Counted from the first letter of the stretch, positions 9,321-20,615 are shown. The stretch is DNA of 64,000 bases from Phormidesmis priestleyi ULC007 (GCF_001895925.1 NZ_MPPI01000001.1:128099-192098); one strand, 5' to 3'. Notes: generated by a model not told the origin, from the sequence alone. A program made the numbers and translations.

Positions 9321-10205
9321 TTAGATTTTAGAGACGCTGACGGTCTGCTTTTGGGTCAAGGTTAAAGCAACGCCTTTCTCGTAATAAGCGGCTTCGTTGA
9401 TAAAAATGGGATAGACCGTTGTGCCCTCATAGACGATCGTATGACCATCCAATCCTAAAAACATTGGGTCGCCAGACTTGAGCGGCTGATAATCTCTCCC
9501 TTGCAAATCAGGGTGAATCATTGCCTGAATCTCGCCTGCCTCGTTGCGCGGATAGTCGATCGAGCCAATGGTTTCATAAAAAGTTAGGGGACGATCGGCG
9601 ATTGTCAGCGTACCTTGATTGCAATCGTGCAAATAATCCAAAATTATGTAAATCAACGCTTCTGTCTGCTGAAACCAATAAGCATCCAGTACCCCCTGAG
9701 CGACTGCACCGACTTCAATCACCACCCCTAACTCAGAGAGCGATCGCAACAATCCACTTTCTGAATCAGTCCGCGTCAAACAGACTTTGACAAGCGGATT
9801 TGTCCCACTCACGTAGCTGGCTAGTCTCAAGCTATCAGGACTGCGATTTGCCATCAAGAGAGACAGCCCCATGTTGGCCGTGGTCGAGTGCAGATCGATA
9901 ATTACATCAACTTGAGCGCTGCCTTTTGTTCCAAGTTGTTGAGCAATGGCTTTGGCTTGCTGCGCTTCATAGTCAGAAAGATTTGAGTTTTGCAGATCTT
10001 GATTGAGAAATGCCCGATTTAAGTCTTGATCAATGTATCGGCGAGTAGCGGCAAACGCTTGAGGATTTGCAAGTAGCGTTTGGGTTTCAAAACTCGATCG
10101 CCGCACCAATTCTGGATATTGCTCAAACTTTTTAATTAAATAAGCTCCGGTGAACTCGTTGCCGTGAGTTCCGCCTACGATCGCGACGCGCTTAATGGGG
10201 TTCAT
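9321..10205 (-). CDS. aspartoacylase / succinylglutamate desuccinylase family hydrolase
   Basis: A 294-residue zinc amidohydrolase of the AspA/AstE (M14-like) group. The Zn ligands are in [10 protein letters not shown] (His14, Glu17) and in DLHST (about residue 105). The catalytic Glu lies in [12 protein letters not shown] near residue 167, the usual aspartoacylase context. Aspartoacylases cleave N-acetyl-aspartate to acetate and aspartate. Length and motif order match the short cyanobacterial proteins normally named aspartoacylase. The true substrate in cyanobacteria is not known to me. A second, more distant member of the superfamily is at 52522-53610. Confidence 0.88.
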   Translation of the reverse strand: MNPIKRVAIVGGTHGNEFTGAYLIKKFEQYPELVRRSSFETQTLLANPQAFAATRRYIDQDLNRAFLNQDLQNSNLSDYEAQQAKAIAQQLGTKGSAQVDVIIDLHSTTANMGLSLLMANRSPDSLRLASYVSGTNPLVKVCLTRTDSESGLLRSLSELGVVIEVGAVAQGVLDAYWFQQTEALIYIILDYLHDCNQGTLTIADRPLTFYETIGSIDYPRNEAGEIQAMIHPDLQGRDYQPLKSGDPMFLGLDGHTIVYEGTTVYPIFINEAAYYEKGVALTLTQKQTVSVSKI

Positions 10206-10241
10206 GATAATAATTCTGGACGGCTCTTCTCAAGATAAAGG

Positions 10242-11063
10242 CTAGAGCGTAGGAAAAAATAGTCGTAGATAGCCTGAGAGCAGCGCCTCACCGTAGAAGA
10301 CACTCAAAGCGGCTCCCAGTGCCAAAAACGGCCCAAATGGGATTGGCTGGCGGCGATTGATCAGTCCCAATGCGATCGCGCCTCCGCCTGCAAATGCCCC
10401 CGCAGCACACGCTAAAAATCCGCCAATCAGCAGCAGTTTCCAGCCTAACCAAGCGCCCATCATCGCCGCAAGTTTGGCATCACCTGCCCCCATGGCGGGT
10501 TGCCCCAGCACGATCGAACCTGCAAACGAGACGGCATCGAGTAGCCAGACTCCTAACACCGCGCCGATCACGCCTGCAAAGAGATATTGAATCGCGCCCG
10601 TCAAACTAGAGGTGATCATAAATCCTGATATTGCCTGAAACGCCAATCCTAAAATCAACCCCGACTGAGTGAGCGGGTTAGGCAGCGTCATCGTGTCTAA
10701 GTCAATCAAAGACAGCGCCAGCAGCCAGCTTAAAAAGAGCCAATAGCCGATCGTGGCGATCGAGAAACCAAACATCCAAAACACCAGCAAAAACAGAATT
10801 CCAGTTGCCGCCTCTACTAACGGATAGCGGGCAGAAATTGGGCTTTTGCAGTGACTACACTGCCCTTTGAGCCACAGCCATCCTAATACGGGTACATTTT
10901 CCCGTTTTCGCAGGCGAGTCAGGCAATGTGGGCAGCGAGACGGCGGATAGAGCAGCGACAAGCTTGCGGGCAGTCGATAGACGACAACGTTTAGAAAGCT
11001 GCCGATCGAAGCTCCGAGCCAAAACACAATCAGAGAAGCGGGAAGGGCAAGCAGAAAATCCAT
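10242..11063 (-). CDS. pilD: type IV prepilin peptidase / N-methyltransferase
   Basis: A 273-residue inner-membrane aspartic protease that cleaves and methylates type IV prepilins. The N-terminal domain has the two CPHC / CSHC zinc pairs (residues about 45-75). The two catalytic aspartates are in DLDTMTLPN and in GAGDAKLAAMMG, and about eight membrane helices can be traced. It is complete. In cyanobacteria it serves pili for motility and DNA uptake. It is 36 bases upstream of the aspartoacylase-like gene on the same strand and may share its transcript. Confidence 0.95.
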   Translation of the reverse strand: MDFLLALPASLIVFWLGASIGSFLNVVVYRLPASLSLLYPPSRCPHCLTRLRKRENVPVLGWLWLKGQCSHCKSPISARYPLVEAATGILFLLVFWMFGFSIATIGYWLFLSWLLALSLIDLDTMTLPNPLTQSGLILGLAFQAISGFMITSSLTGAIQYLFAGVIGAVLGVWLLDAVSFAGSIVLGQPAMGAGDAKLAAMMGAWLGWKLLLIGGFLACAAGAFAGGGAIALGLINRRQPIPFGPFLALGAALSVFYGEALLSGYLRLFFPTL

Positions 11064-11354
11064 AGCAGGTTTTAGGAGTCAGGGGAGCAAAACATAGGCT
11101 GATTGAGAAGGGTGCAAGATGTCAGTTAGTTTAACTCAATCCCTATCCCAATCTAGATAAGCGCACTCGGAAGATCACTCCGTCTCTTTAAAGACTTTAC
11201 TTCCAACCATAAATTAAGCGTAAAGCTTAGACCTTATATCTGAATGAAGAGTAGTCTGAGTAGTGAGGAAATAGTTGTGTATAAAAATATACGTTTTATA
11301 CGTAGATAACTGTTTCAACCTCCAACTTAGTACTCAAATGTCAAGGAGAAAGAA
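11064..11354. promoter_or_regulatory. divergent intergenic region before the NRPS-like gene
   Basis: This region separates pilD (-) from the adenylation-reductase gene (+). It is AT-rich from 11270 on and contains the symmetrical run ATATACGTTTTATACGTA at about 11288-11305. The ribosome site AAGGAG lies at 11343-11348. The symmetrical run could be an operator or a promoter part, but this is weak. Confidence 0.35.
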
Positions 11355-14300
11355 ATGTCGTTCGCGTCAGCAAGTGTTGCTATCCATCAACTTATAGAAC
11401 TGCAAACCCTAAAAACTCCCGATGCCGCAGCAATCGTTTTTCAAAATCAACGACTGACATATCGAGAACTCAATCAAAAGGCGAACCAATTAGCGCACTA
11501 TTTACAGATATTAGGAGTAAAGCCAGAAACCTTAGTTGGAATTTGCGTAGAGCGATCGCTAGATATGCTTGTGGCGCTTCTTGGCATTCTGAAAGCAGGC
11601 GGTGCTTACGTTCCGCTAGACCCCAGCTATCCTCAAGATCGATTAGCCTTCGTCATTGAAGATACTCAACTTCCAGTTCTCATTACTCAGCAACATCTCT
11701 GTGCAATTTTGCCGCAGACCCAACACGCACAGCTTGTTTGTCTCGATACTGATTGGCAAACCGTGGCTCAACAGAGTGAAGCAAATCCTGAAAGTAGTGT
11801 CACAGCCGAAAATTTAGCCTATGCCATTTACACGTCCGGCTCTACTGGCAAGCCTAAAGGAGTCCAGATTACGCATCAAGCGGTGGTCAACTTCCTGCGA
11901 TCGATGCAAGCAGAACCAGGACTTTGCCAACAGGATGTTCTCTTAGCAATTACAACCATTTCGTTTGACATTGCCGTTTTAGAACTGTTCTTACCGCTGA
12001 TTGTGGGTGCTGAAATTCTCCTGGTGAGCCGTGACATCGCATCCAGCGGAACCCTTCTATCGAATCTTCTTTCAGAGTCGAATGCAACGGTCATGCAAGC
12101 GACTCCAGCGACCTGGCGAATGTTGGTGGCGGCTGGATGGAAAGGGAATAAACCACTCAAAATGCTGTGTGGTGGAGAAGCGCTGACGCGATCGCTGGCA
12201 GACCAATTGCTCGAAAGAGGCAGTTCACTCTGGCAGATGTATGGACCGACTGAAACGACGGTCTGGTCAATGGTGCATCACGTCGAATTTGGCGATCGGG
12301 CTGTCCCTCTGGGTCATGCGATCGCCAATACCCAGATTTATATTGTGCAAGAACCCGCTCGTCGAAAAAATGACTCCCTGCAAATTGTATCAGGGGAAGG
12401 AGAAGGCGAGATCTATATTGGAGGTCAGGGTGTCTCGCAAGGGTATTTGAACCGCCCAGACTTAACCCGTGAAAAGTTCATTCCTGATCCATTTAGTGCT
12501 GATCCAAACGTTCGCCTTTATAAGACGGGTGATCTCGCTCGTCTTTTACCCAACGGCGACATTGAGATGATTGGACGCATTGATCATCAGGTCAAGATTC
12601 GCGGCTACCGGATTGAGTTGGGAGATATTGAAACTGCGCTCTCGCAGCACCCTAATGTGCGAGAATCTGTTGTCATTACGAGAGAAGATGAGTCGGGTGA
12701 GCGTCGGTTGGTTGCTTATGTTGTGTTGAAGGCGCAATCGTTGCAGTTGCGATCAACAGAATTACGAGCGTGGCTTAAAGATAAACTGCCTGAGTATATG
12801 GTTCCTGCCATTGTGGTCTTTATGGAAAACTTGCCGCTGACCCCAAACCTTAAGGTCGATCGTCGGGCACTTCCAGTTCCCACTCTCGATGCTCAAGAAG
12901 AGTTTGTCTCTCCCCGAACCGAGCTAGAGCGCCAACTTGCCCAAATCTGGACGGCGGTGTTGGGAGTAGAAGTCGGCATCTACCACAACTTTTTTGAATC
13001 GGGCGGCGATTCACTACGCACCGCCTTGCTTCTATCTCGTGTGCGTGAAGCATTCCAAGTGGAATTGTCTTTAGATTGTTTATTCAAAGCGCCGACTGTT
13101 GCTGGATTCGCTGAAGTAATTCAAGCCGTTCAGTCCTGTGGTTCTACGGCTGGGTTTAACACGACTCCCACCGAGCTGTGGGCAGATGCGAACTTAGATG
13201 ATGCAATCCGTCCCCATGCAATCAGCGCTTTGCACAACTCTGACGCGGTTCTTTCGGAGTTGCGCTCTGGGCTAATCGCCGCTCAACCCATCTTTTTGAC
13301 AGGTGCAACAGGGTTTATCGGTGCGTTTCTGCTGCAAGAACTGCTGCTCCATAATCCTCAAATGACTGCTTACTGTCTAGTCCGTGCAGATGATTGTGAA
13401 GCGGCAAGCGATCGCTTACGCAAAAGTCTAGAGCGCTATGAACTTTGGCAAGACACATTTGGTTCAAGGATTATTCCCGTGCTTGGAGACTTATCGCAAC
13501 CGCTCTTTGGTCTATCTGAATCGCAGTTTAGAGAATTGGCAGATCGAGTTGATGTGATTTATCACAGTGGTGCCTATGTGAATCTTGTCTATCCCTATAC
13601 TGCACTGCGAAACGCCAACGTGTTGGGAACTCAAGAGGTGTTACGCCTAGCCACTCAGACGCGAACCTTGCCAGTTCACTACATTTCCACCATTGATGTC
13701 TTTCATTCTTCTGAATATGAAGAGGCGACCTTTATTTCAGAAACCGATCAGCTACTCAGTTGCGATGGATATACAGAAGGGTATGCCCAGAGTAAGTGGG
13801 TTGCTGAAAAGTTAGTCATGCAGGCTCGCGATCGCGGTTTGCCCGTCTGCATCTATCGACTAGGAATGATCACAGGGCACAGTCAAACGGGTGCGTTTCA
13901 ACTCAACAATATGATTTGTAGGCTAATCAAGGGCTTTATTCAATTAGGGTGCGCGCCTGAGTTGGATCTAAAGATGTCTCTAGCTCCTGTAGATTACATT
14001 GTTCAAGCAATTCGGCATTTGTCTAGTCAGCCAGCCTCGTTTGGTCAAACATTTCATCTGGTCAGTCCGCATCTGTTCACGCTCAAACAACTCGTTGCTG
14101 ATTTAAATGTACTCGATTACTGGGTGACTCTGATGCCCTATCAGCAGTGGCAAACAAAGCTACTCGCTATGCCTCCAGAGAATGCGTTAACTTCAATGGC
14201 ATCCATGTTTACAAAAAGACCTGACAAGCAACAAACCCCGATCGAAACCGCCACTTTTGTATCTCAAGCGTTTGATACTCGCAACACTGACATCGGGCTA

Positions 14301-14417
14301 GATGGAACTGATATTGTTTGTGCGCCGATCGACAGTTCAGTTTTGCGAATTTATCTACTTTATTTTATGCAAAACGGCTTTCTGCCACAAAATTCTCAGT
14401 TAACCTGTATGCCGTGA
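11355..14417 (+). CDS. orphan NRPS-like protein: adenylation - carrier - thioester reductase
   Basis: A 1020-residue A-PCP-R protein. The adenylation domain (about 10-530) has TSGSTGKPKG near residue 161, YGPTETT near 296 and a KTGDLAR / IEMIGRIDHQVKIRGYR core near 390-420. The carrier domain has ESGGDSL with the phosphopantetheine Ser near 553. The reductase domain (about 645-1020) has the Rossmann motif TGATGFIG near 648 and the YAQSK catalytic pair near 809. There is no condensation domain, so it should activate one amino or carboxylic acid and release it by reduction as an aldehyde or alcohol. Aligning by eye to the GrsA pocket gives roughly D-I-L-T-L-G-M-V-W, close to a code I recall for glycine; treat this as tentative. 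No phosphopantetheinyl transferase is adjacent. Confidence 0.9.
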   Translation: MSFASASVAIHQLIELQTLKTPDAAAIVFQNQRLTYRELNQKANQLAHYLQILGVKPETLVGICVERSLDMLVALLGILKAGGAYVPLDPSYPQDRLAFVIEDTQLPVLITQQHLCAILPQTQHAQLVCLDTDWQTVAQQSEANPESSVTAENLAYAIYTSGSTGKPKGVQITHQAVVNFLRSMQAEPGLCQQDVLLAITTISFDIAVLELFLPLIVGAEILLVSRDIASSGTLLSNLLSESNATVMQATPATWRMLVAAGWKGNKPLKMLCGGEALTRSLADQLLERGSSLWQMYGPTETTVWSMVHHVEFGDRAVPLGHAIANTQIYIVQEPARRKNDSLQIVSGEGEGEIYIGGQGVSQGYLNRPDLTREKFIPDPFSADPNVRLYKTGDLARLLPNGDIEMIGRIDHQVKIRGYRIELGDIETALSQHPNVRESVVITREDESGERRLVAYVVLKAQSLQLRSTELRAWLKDKLPEYMVPAIVVFMENLPLTPNLKVDRRALPVPTLDAQEEFVSPRTELERQLAQIWTAVLGVEVGIYHNFFESGGDSLRTALLLSRVREAFQVELSLDCLFKAPTVAGFAEVIQAVQSCGSTAGFNTTPTELWADANLDDAIRPHAISALHNSDAVLSELRSGLIAAQPIFLTGATGFIGAFLLQELLLHNPQMTAYCLVRADDCEAASDRLRKSLERYELWQDTFGSRIIPVLGDLSQPLFGLSESQFRELADRVDVIYHSGAYVNLVYPYTALRNANVLGTQEVLRLATQTRTLPVHYISTIDVFHSSEYEEATFISETDQLLSCDGYTEGYAQSKWVAEKLVMQARDRGLPVCIYRLGMITGHSQTGAFQLNNMICRLIKGFIQLGCAPELDLKMSLAPVDYIVQAIRHLSSQPASFGQTFHLVSPHLFTLKQLVADLNVLDYWVTLMPYQQWQTKLLAMPPENALTSMASMFTKRPDKQQTPIETATFVSQAFDTRNTDIGLDGTDIVCAPIDSSVLRIYLLYFMQNGFLPQNSQLTCMP

Positions 14418-14495
14418 GATGGATTACTGTTTGGGGAATTCTAACTTTTAGTAGTGCAATCACGTACAAGCCCTTGAAGTTTGCTGGTAATCCCC

Positions 14496-17400
14496 ATGAA
14501 GAGTCCGCAGACAGATCTCGCTTCAACCCCTCGCCTTCCCCGTAGTCTCAACCTTGTCGAAACCTGGGGCTTTGGGTTAGCAGGTCCTCCAGGTTGGACT
14601 GGGTTAGTTCCGGCTATGAAAGTCGCGCTAGGGTCACAGGCAATCTTTGTCTGGATTCCGGCAACGCTGATTGGCATCTTGATCAACTATCAAGTGAAAA
14701 GTTTGGGGGAGCGCCAGATCGATGTAGCGGGTGGAACTCCCAACTATATTGCCAGGTTGCTAAAGCGATATCCCACGATCGCTAGCTATGCTGCGATCGG
14801 ATATTTACTCAACTGGGTTTCAACAATTCCTCTAAATGCCATCATTCTGACCGACGTAGTTCAAGCAAATCTAGAACCCTTTGGAATCCATATTCCAACA
14901 ATAGCCATGCGGATCGGTTTTATGCTGTTGCCCTTCGTTGTGGCATTCAATGGAACTCGTGCATTAAGCATTTTGCTTTTATTCTTTATCGTTCCATCAA
15001 TGGGGTTGCTCATAGCGTTCAGTTTACAAGGGCTAGTCTGGCTAGGACTATCGCCTGAGAGTCCTGGGTTTCTGCCAACCGATTGGAACTGGGGTTCAAT
15101 GGGCTTCGCAGATTGGGCAAAGTGGTTTTTCTTTGCAACCTTTGCAACCTACAGTAGTGAAACAGCTTCCTCATTTGTGGCAGACAGTCGCCGCCCATCT
15201 GAAACGCTACGGTTTTTAGATGCCGCCGCCTGGACTGGAGCTATTATTTTTATCGCGGGAAGTTGGGTCATCACCCGATTAGCGCCTGCTAACGATACAA
15301 GTGGTGATGTGTTGCTATATTTGGTGACGGCAGCTAAACCATTTTGGGGGCAATCTGCATCCCTGATTGTGACCTTCTTGTTAGCCTCTTCATGTTTGCT
15401 AACAATGGCAACAGCAGTTTCCAACAGTCCTCGAATCTTGTATCAGCTTGCTCTAGACAAACACCTCGCACCCGTCTTGGGCATCACGTCGCGGCGAGGA
15501 GTCTTTGGACCGGCTCTAACGATCGTGTTTGGGCTTTCGCTGTTCTTTCTGTTTTGGGGAAATGTAGCTCAGATTGTGGTCGTTGGCAATGTGGGTTGGT
15601 TTGTCTCCTTCACATTAATGCAGTTAGCGCTTTGGTCACAACGAGGTCAACCGGGAGTATTAGCGCCTCGATTGGCGTTCGCGATTTTCCTATTGCAAAC
15701 AGTCGTGTTGTTTGTGGGCGGTCTAGCATGGGGCTGGCAGGACTTTTTGATTGGATTGTTGTTTCCCGCCGGAATCTTGGTGATAGATGCTGCTATCCGA
15801 CGGATTCGGTTTGCTCCGTTTCGCCCTAATTGGTGGATACGATTATATCAATCAAACACGTCCCCTATTAAGGATCTGGTGCTGTTCCAAGTTTCGACTC
15901 TGATCGTTTTGATTTGTGGCTCGGTTTTGGTCGGTTGGGGGTTCCGATCGCTACTGAATCAAAAAGCAGTCGAGCAGGGTAACAATCTGATCCTTGTGTT
16001 GCTGATCATTGTGGCGTTTGTGGGAGTCGCGATCGCATGTTGGACGACACTACCGCAAGTGATTGCCGTTGAAGAAGCCCGCGAAAATGCCGAAACCCTC
16101 AACCAAGATTTGGAAATTCGGGTTGGGCAACGTACTGTTGAACTCAGAAAAGCCAAAGAAGTCGCTGACCAAGCCAAAGAAGTCGCTGACAGTGCAAATC
16201 ACGCCAAAAGCGAATTTCTTGCCAATATGAGCCATGAGTTACGCACTCCTCTAAATGGCATCTTGGGCTACACTCAGATTTTGCAGCGATCGCCATCTGT
16301 GGTCGAGAAAGATCAGCAAGGCATTGGAGTGATTCACCAATGTGCATCTCATCTGCTGACTCTGATTAACGATGTGCTTGATTTATCAAAGATTGAGGCT
16401 CGAAAATTAGAACTCCATCCTCACGATCTTCGCCTTGCTCCTTTCCTGCAAGGTGTTGTAGAAATCTGTCGCATTCGAGCCGATCAAAAAGGTCTAGATT
16501 TTATCTACCCTTTAAATCAGCAACTCCCGGTGATGATTCATGCCGATGAGAAGCGGTTAAGACAGGTTTTGATCAACCTGTTGGGAAATGCCATCAAGTT
16601 TACGGATGCAGGAAGTGTGACGTTCGCGGTATCGGTTGTTGAAAACCCTGAACAGAAGTCTCCTTACCCAACTCATACCATCCGGTTTCAGGTTGAAGAC
16701 ACTGGCATTGGTATGCAACCCACTCAGCTAAAGAGTATCTTTTTGCCGTTTGAGCAAGTTGGCAATCGTGAAAAGCAATCAGAAGGAACAGGCTTAGGAT
16801 TGGCGATTAGTCACAAGATCGTCAATATGATGGAAAGCACGATCGCGGTTGAAAGCCAATTAGGAAAAGGCAGCAAATTCTGGTTTGAAGTAGCGTTACC
16901 TAAAGCGCATGACAGTAAGCAATCAGAACAGCAATTTGCGATTAAGTCAATTTCTGGATTCAGAGGAAACAAACGAAAGATCCTTGTCGTAGACGATCGC
17001 TGGGAAAATCGTTTAATCGTGAAAAATCTTCTCGAACCGATCGGCTTTGAGGTGTTTGAAGCCAAAGACGGCCAAGCAGGCTTAGACACCGCCCTTCAAA
17101 AACAGCCAGATTTAATCATTAGCGATATTTCAATGCCTCGTATGAATGGTTATGAGATGATGACGCAAATACGAGCGATGCCTGCATTAGATGAGGTCAT
17201 AATCGTGGTTTCATCTGCCAACGTGTTTCAAGAGGATCAATACAAAAGTCTTGAGGCAGGAGCCGTTGAGTTTCTACCCAAACCGATTGATGTCAATTCT
17301 CTGTTTGAGATGCTACAGCGACAACTGAATCTAGAGTGGCTTTATTCTCCAAAACTTCAGGCAACTAGTTTGAATTTACCCAGTGAACAGGGAATATTAG

Positions 17401-17669
17401 AGAAACAAATCTCATCTGCAAATTCTCAGAGCTTGACACCCTTAAGTGTATCCACTGCGATCGTGATCCCATCTCCTCAAGAGATATCTGTACTCTACGA
17501 CCTCGCCCGCAAAGGATTAATAAAAGATCTACTTCATCAGATCGATCAACTTGAGAAATCTGATGCGAGATTATCTGAATTTTGTCAGTCCCTTCGACAG
17601 TGGTCGAAAGGATTTCAGTTGAAAAAGATTCGAGCATTTCTTGAACAATATTTAGAGAGTCATACGTGA
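14496..17669 (+). CDS. amino-acid-permease / hybrid histidine kinase fusion
   Basis: About 1057 residues. The first ~500 residues are a full APC-type amino-acid permease with about twelve helices, beginning [15 protein letters not shown]. Then follow a short coiled coil with [12 protein letters not shown] repeats, a HisKA domain with phosphoacceptor [10 protein letters not shown] near residue 580, a HATPase ([15 protein letters not shown]), a receiver domain near residues 827-945 with ILVVDD and SDISMP, and a roughly 100-residue alpha-helical tail. The ATG at 14496 is preferred over an upstream TTG. The layout recalls CbrA and other transporter-kinases, where the permease part senses a nutrient. 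Its stop overlaps the start of the next kinase by one base, and the NRPS-like gene ends 79 bases upstream. Confidence 0.9.
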   Translation: MKSPQTDLASTPRLPRSLNLVETWGFGLAGPPGWTGLVPAMKVALGSQAIFVWIPATLIGILINYQVKSLGERQIDVAGGTPNYIARLLKRYPTIASYAAIGYLLNWVSTIPLNAIILTDVVQANLEPFGIHIPTIAMRIGFMLLPFVVAFNGTRALSILLLFFIVPSMGLLIAFSLQGLVWLGLSPESPGFLPTDWNWGSMGFADWAKWFFFATFATYSSETASSFVADSRRPSETLRFLDAAAWTGAIIFIAGSWVITRLAPANDTSGDVLLYLVTAAKPFWGQSASLIVTFLLASSCLLTMATAVSNSPRILYQLALDKHLAPVLGITSRRGVFGPALTIVFGLSLFFLFWGNVAQIVVVGNVGWFVSFTLMQLALWSQRGQPGVLAPRLAFAIFLLQTVVLFVGGLAWGWQDFLIGLLFPAGILVIDAAIRRIRFAPFRPNWWIRLYQSNTSPIKDLVLFQVSTLIVLICGSVLVGWGFRSLLNQKAVEQGNNLILVLLIIVAFVGVAIACWTTLPQVIAVEEARENAETLNQDLEIRVGQRTVELRKAKEVADQAKEVADSANHAKSEFLANMSHELRTPLNGILGYTQILQRSPSVVEKDQQGIGVIHQCASHLLTLINDVLDLSKIEARKLELHPHDLRLAPFLQGVVEICRIRADQKGLDFIYPLNQQLPVMIHADEKRLRQVLINLLGNAIKFTDAGSVTFAVSVVENPEQKSPYPTHTIRFQVEDTGIGMQPTQLKSIFLPFEQVGNREKQSEGTGLGLAISHKIVNMMESTIAVESQLGKGSKFWFEVALPKAHDSKQSEQQFAIKSISGFRGNKRKILVVDDRWENRLIVKNLLEPIGFEVFEAKDGQAGLDTALQKQPDLIISDISMPRMNGYEMMTQIRAMPALDEVIIVVSSANVFQEDQYKSLEAGAVEFLPKPIDVNSLFEMLQRQLNLEWLYSPKLQATSLNLPSEQGILEKQISSANSQSLTPLSVSTAIVIPSPQEISVLYDLARKGLIKDLLHQIDQLEKSDARLSEFCQSLRQWSKGFQLKKIRAFLEQYLESHT

Positions 17670-19024
17670 TGGAACTCAAGAACGAGTCTCAAATTGTCCT
17701 TATCGTGGATGACAATCCCATAAACTTAGAGGTTTTGTCAGAAGCGCTGACTAGGGCTGGGTTACAAGTTGCCGTTGCGCTAGATGGCGAAAGCGCGATC
17801 GAGCAAGTTCAATATCATCTTCCTGCTCTGATCTTGCTAGATGTGATGATGCCAGGAATTGATGGCTTTGAAACGTGTCGTCGTCTCAAAGCCAATCCTC
17901 TCACAAACGAGATTCCGATCATCTTTATGACGGCTCTCTCAGAAACAGAGAGTAAAGTCAAAGGACTGAGCGTTGGTGCAGTAGACTACATCACTAAACC
18001 CTTTCAACAAGAAGAAGTTTTAGCGCGGGTCAGAGTTCACTTACAATTGAATTATCTGAATCAGAAGTTAGAAGCGCAAAACATTTTACTCCAGCACTTT
18101 AATGAGTCTTTAGAACAAAAAGTTCAAGAACGGACTGCTGATTTACAGCAGGCTCAAGCTCAACTGATTCAACAAGAAAAGTTATCTGCACTCGGACAAC
18201 TGGTTGCAGGAGTTGCCCACGAAATCAATAACCCTGTAAATTTCATTTATGGTAATTTTCCGCCCGCAAAGAACTACATTCGAGATTTGCTTGACTTAAT
18301 CGATTTATATCAAGAACATCACTCTGATCCTGCATTGGAGATTCAGAACAAGATCGAAGAAATTGATTTAGATTTTTTGCGCTTGGATCTTCCGAAATTA
18401 TTAAACTCAATGCAGCTAGGCTCTGAACGTATTCAAGAAATTGTTTTGTCGCTACGCAATTTCTCGCGCTTGGATGAAGCTGGTTTTAAGAAGGTTGATT
18501 TGCATGAGGGAATTGAGAACACATTGCTGATCTTGGGGCATCGGCTAAAAGCAAAATCAGCGCTGTCTAGAATTCAAATCACTAAAGACTATGGGGATCT
18601 TCCTGGTGTGACTTGCTTGGCGGGACAACTGAATCAAGTGTTTATGAATCTGTTAGCGAATGCGATCGATGCATTAGAAGAAGCGCTCTCTGAAAAGCGA
18701 GGACCTGCTTCTCCTACGATTCATATTTGCACGAGTCTAATCGAAGAGAATCGAATTCAGATTCAGATTACGGATAACGGTTCCGGCATCCCGGCGAAGG
18801 TTCAACAAAAAGTGTTCGATCCGTTTTTTACAACTAAACCGATTGGAAAAGGAACCGGATTAGGCTTGTCGATTAGTTATCAAATCATCGTTGAAAAGCA
18901 CCATGGAACGATCGAATGTCATTCTATGTTGGGGCAGGGAACCAAGTTTGTGATTGAGATTCCGATCGAGCAAGTAGATCTCAGATCCTGCACCGTTCTC
19001 AACAAGGAGTTGCTTAAAATCTAA
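17669..19024 (+). CDS. receiver - histidine kinase, partner of the permease kinase
   Basis: A 451-residue cytoplasmic protein. An N-terminal receiver domain (residues about 8-125) has VDDNP, the phosphoacceptor Asp in LLDVMMPG and the conserved Lys in ITKPF. A coiled coil with QQAQAQLIQQEK follows, then a HisKA domain with AHEINNPVNFIYGN and a HATPase with DNGSGIP and GTGLGLSIS. This architecture is common in cyanobacteria, often acting after a hybrid kinase. The ATG shares a base with the upstream stop (TGATG), so coupling is likely. No DNA-binding output domain is present; a target outside the window or a phosphotransfer role is expected. Confidence 0.93.
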   Translation: MELKNESQIVLIVDDNPINLEVLSEALTRAGLQVAVALDGESAIEQVQYHLPALILLDVMMPGIDGFETCRRLKANPLTNEIPIIFMTALSETESKVKGLSVGAVDYITKPFQQEEVLARVRVHLQLNYLNQKLEAQNILLQHFNESLEQKVQERTADLQQAQAQLIQQEKLSALGQLVAGVAHEINNPVNFIYGNFPPAKNYIRDLLDLIDLYQEHHSDPALEIQNKIEEIDLDFLRLDLPKLLNSMQLGSERIQEIVLSLRNFSRLDEAGFKKVDLHEGIENTLLILGHRLKAKSALSRIQITKDYGDLPGVTCLAGQLNQVFMNLLANAIDALEEALSEKRGPASPTIHICTSLIEENRIQIQITDNGSGIPAKVQQKVFDPFFTTKPIGKGTGLGLSISYQIIVEKHHGTIECHSMLGQGTKFVIEIPIEQVDLRSCTVLNKELLKI

Positions 19025-19195
19025 AAGCTTGAAAGAAAGGGTGTAGAAACACATCCTCTTCATTCGATTTCAGAGGAGCAGGTTTGGCCATAATCGCTAG
19101 TGTCATGAGCTTCTTCAAACTCGCTGCTTTGATAGTAGCAAACCCTAGCCTGTGACAGTCACTCAGCCCCTAACTCCCCCCTCATCTCTGCTTGC

Positions 19196-19462
19196 CTAAT
19201 ACGCCTCTGATTCAATCCATTCAAACGGCACAAAGCACTCCTGCGGCAGCAAGATCGCCTTGCCTGTAAAGATCAGTTTGCCTCGATGTGTGAGCCGATT
19301 GATCGCTACCCCTAAAGGTGGCTCCGTCAATTCGGGATGCACTTCATAATAAACCTGATAAATCAGCCGCGCCGATCGCACGACCGCCGGATCAACATAC
19401 GCCGTTACGCTTTCATCATCCACACCCACACCTACTTGTTCGATCGTGTTAACCACCAGCAC
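19196..19462 (-). CDS. hypothetical conserved protein
   Basis: An 88-residue protein starting with GTG (MLVVNTIEQVGVG...). It shows no signal peptide or membrane helix. The regular beta-type pattern and the ending FVPFEWIESEAY look like a folded small domain. The codon use resembles its neighbours. I do not recognise the family with certainty. It is 67 bases downstream of leuB on the same strand and could be co-transcribed. Confidence 0.55.
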   Translation of the reverse strand: MLVVNTIEQVGVGVDDESVTAYVDPAVVRSARLIYQVYYEVHPELTEPPLGVAINRLTHRGKLIFTGKAILLPQECFVPFEWIESEAY

Positions 19463-19529
19463 TGCCCTCGATTGACGTTCCGACTGTATCCTATTGCAAA
19501 AATCGAAATTGGCACGAAAAAAATACGCT

Positions 19530-20615
19530 TTATTTGTTGAGCGCTTTGATTAACGCATCGCCGATAGCCTGACACCCAAATAGAGTTTTGCCCTCCGACA
19601 TGATATCCCCGGTTCGATAATCTTGGTCTAGAACGGTAAGAACGGCTTGTTCAATATAGTCTGCGGCAGTCGGCTGATTGAGTCCATAGCGCAACATCAT
19701 CGCCGCACTCAGCACTTGGGCAAGTGGATTGGCTTTATCTTGTCCAGCGATGTCGGGCGCAGACCCGTGAACAGGTTCATACAGACCGGGGTTTGACGCG
19801 CCCAAACTGGCAGACGGCAACATCCCAATGCTGCCTGTTAACATGGCGGCAGCATCAGAGAGAATATCGCCAAAGAGATTGCTGGTGACGATCGTGTCAA
19901 ACTGCGTGGGCTGTCTCACTAGCTGCATGGCGGCGGCATCGACGTACATATGAGACAGTTCGACATCGGGATACTCGGCTGAGAGAGTCGTGATGCGATC
20001 GCGCCACAGTTGCGAGACTTCTAACACGTTTGACTTATCGACTGAGCAGAGTTTTTTGCCTCGCTTTTGAGCGGTTTCAAAAGCAACTCGTCCGATGCGC
20101 TCAATTTCTGATTCGGTATACGCCATTGTGTTTACGCCCCGCTTTTCACCCGTCTCAGTGGTAAAAATTCCTCTCGGTTGCCCAAAATAAATGCCGCCTG
20201 TTAGCTCTCGCACGACCATAATATCGACTCCTTCCACGATTTCTCGCTTCAGGGAAGATGCATCAATAAGCTGCGGCAAAATGGTTGCCGGACGCAGGTT
20301 TGCAAATAAGCCTAATCCCGCTCGAAGCCCTAACAGCCCGGTTTCAGGACGTAAATGCCGAGGCAACGTGTCCCATTTATAGCCCCCGATCGCTGCCAGC
20401 AACACCGCGTCACTGTTCTTGCACTGCGCTAAAGTTTCGGCAGGCAGCGGTTCGCCTGTGGCATCGATCGCCGCCCCTCCCAGCAGCGCTGCTTGAAACT
20501 CAAACGTCAGGTCAAATTTCTCACCGACGACTTTGAGAACTTGAACGGCGATCGCCATAATTTCAGGGCCGATGCCATCGCCAGAGAGAAGCGTGATCCG
20601 ATATTGCTGTGCCAT
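19530..20615 (-). CDS. leuB: 3-isopropylmalate dehydrogenase
   Basis: A 361-residue NAD-dependent beta-decarboxylating dehydrogenase of leucine synthesis. It has the N-terminal [11 protein letters not shown] motif, [17 protein letters not shown] near residues 92-108, the catalytic Tyr in [12 protein letters not shown], the metal-binding aspartates in [14 protein letters not shown] and the cofactor loop [12 protein letters not shown]. All key residues and the family length are present. The start ATG follows no strong ribosome site. No other leu genes lie nearby, as is usual in cyanobacteria. Confidence 0.97.
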   Translation of the reverse strand: MAQQYRITLLSGDGIGPEIMAIAVQVLKVVGEKFDLTFEFQAALLGGAAIDATGEPLPAETLAQCKNSDAVLLAAIGGYKWDTLPRHLRPETGLLGLRAGLGLFANLRPATILPQLIDASSLKREIVEGVDIMVVRELTGGIYFGQPRGIFTTETGEKRGVNTMAYTESEIERIGRVAFETAQKRGKKLCSVDKSNVLEVSQLWRDRITTLSAEYPDVELSHMYVDAAAMQLVRQPTQFDTIVTSNLFGDILSDAAAMLTGSIGMLPSASLGASNPGLYEPVHGSAPDIAGQDKANPLAQVLSAAMMLRYGLNQPTAADYIEQAVLTVLDQDYRTGDIMSEGKTLFGCQAIGDALIKALNK

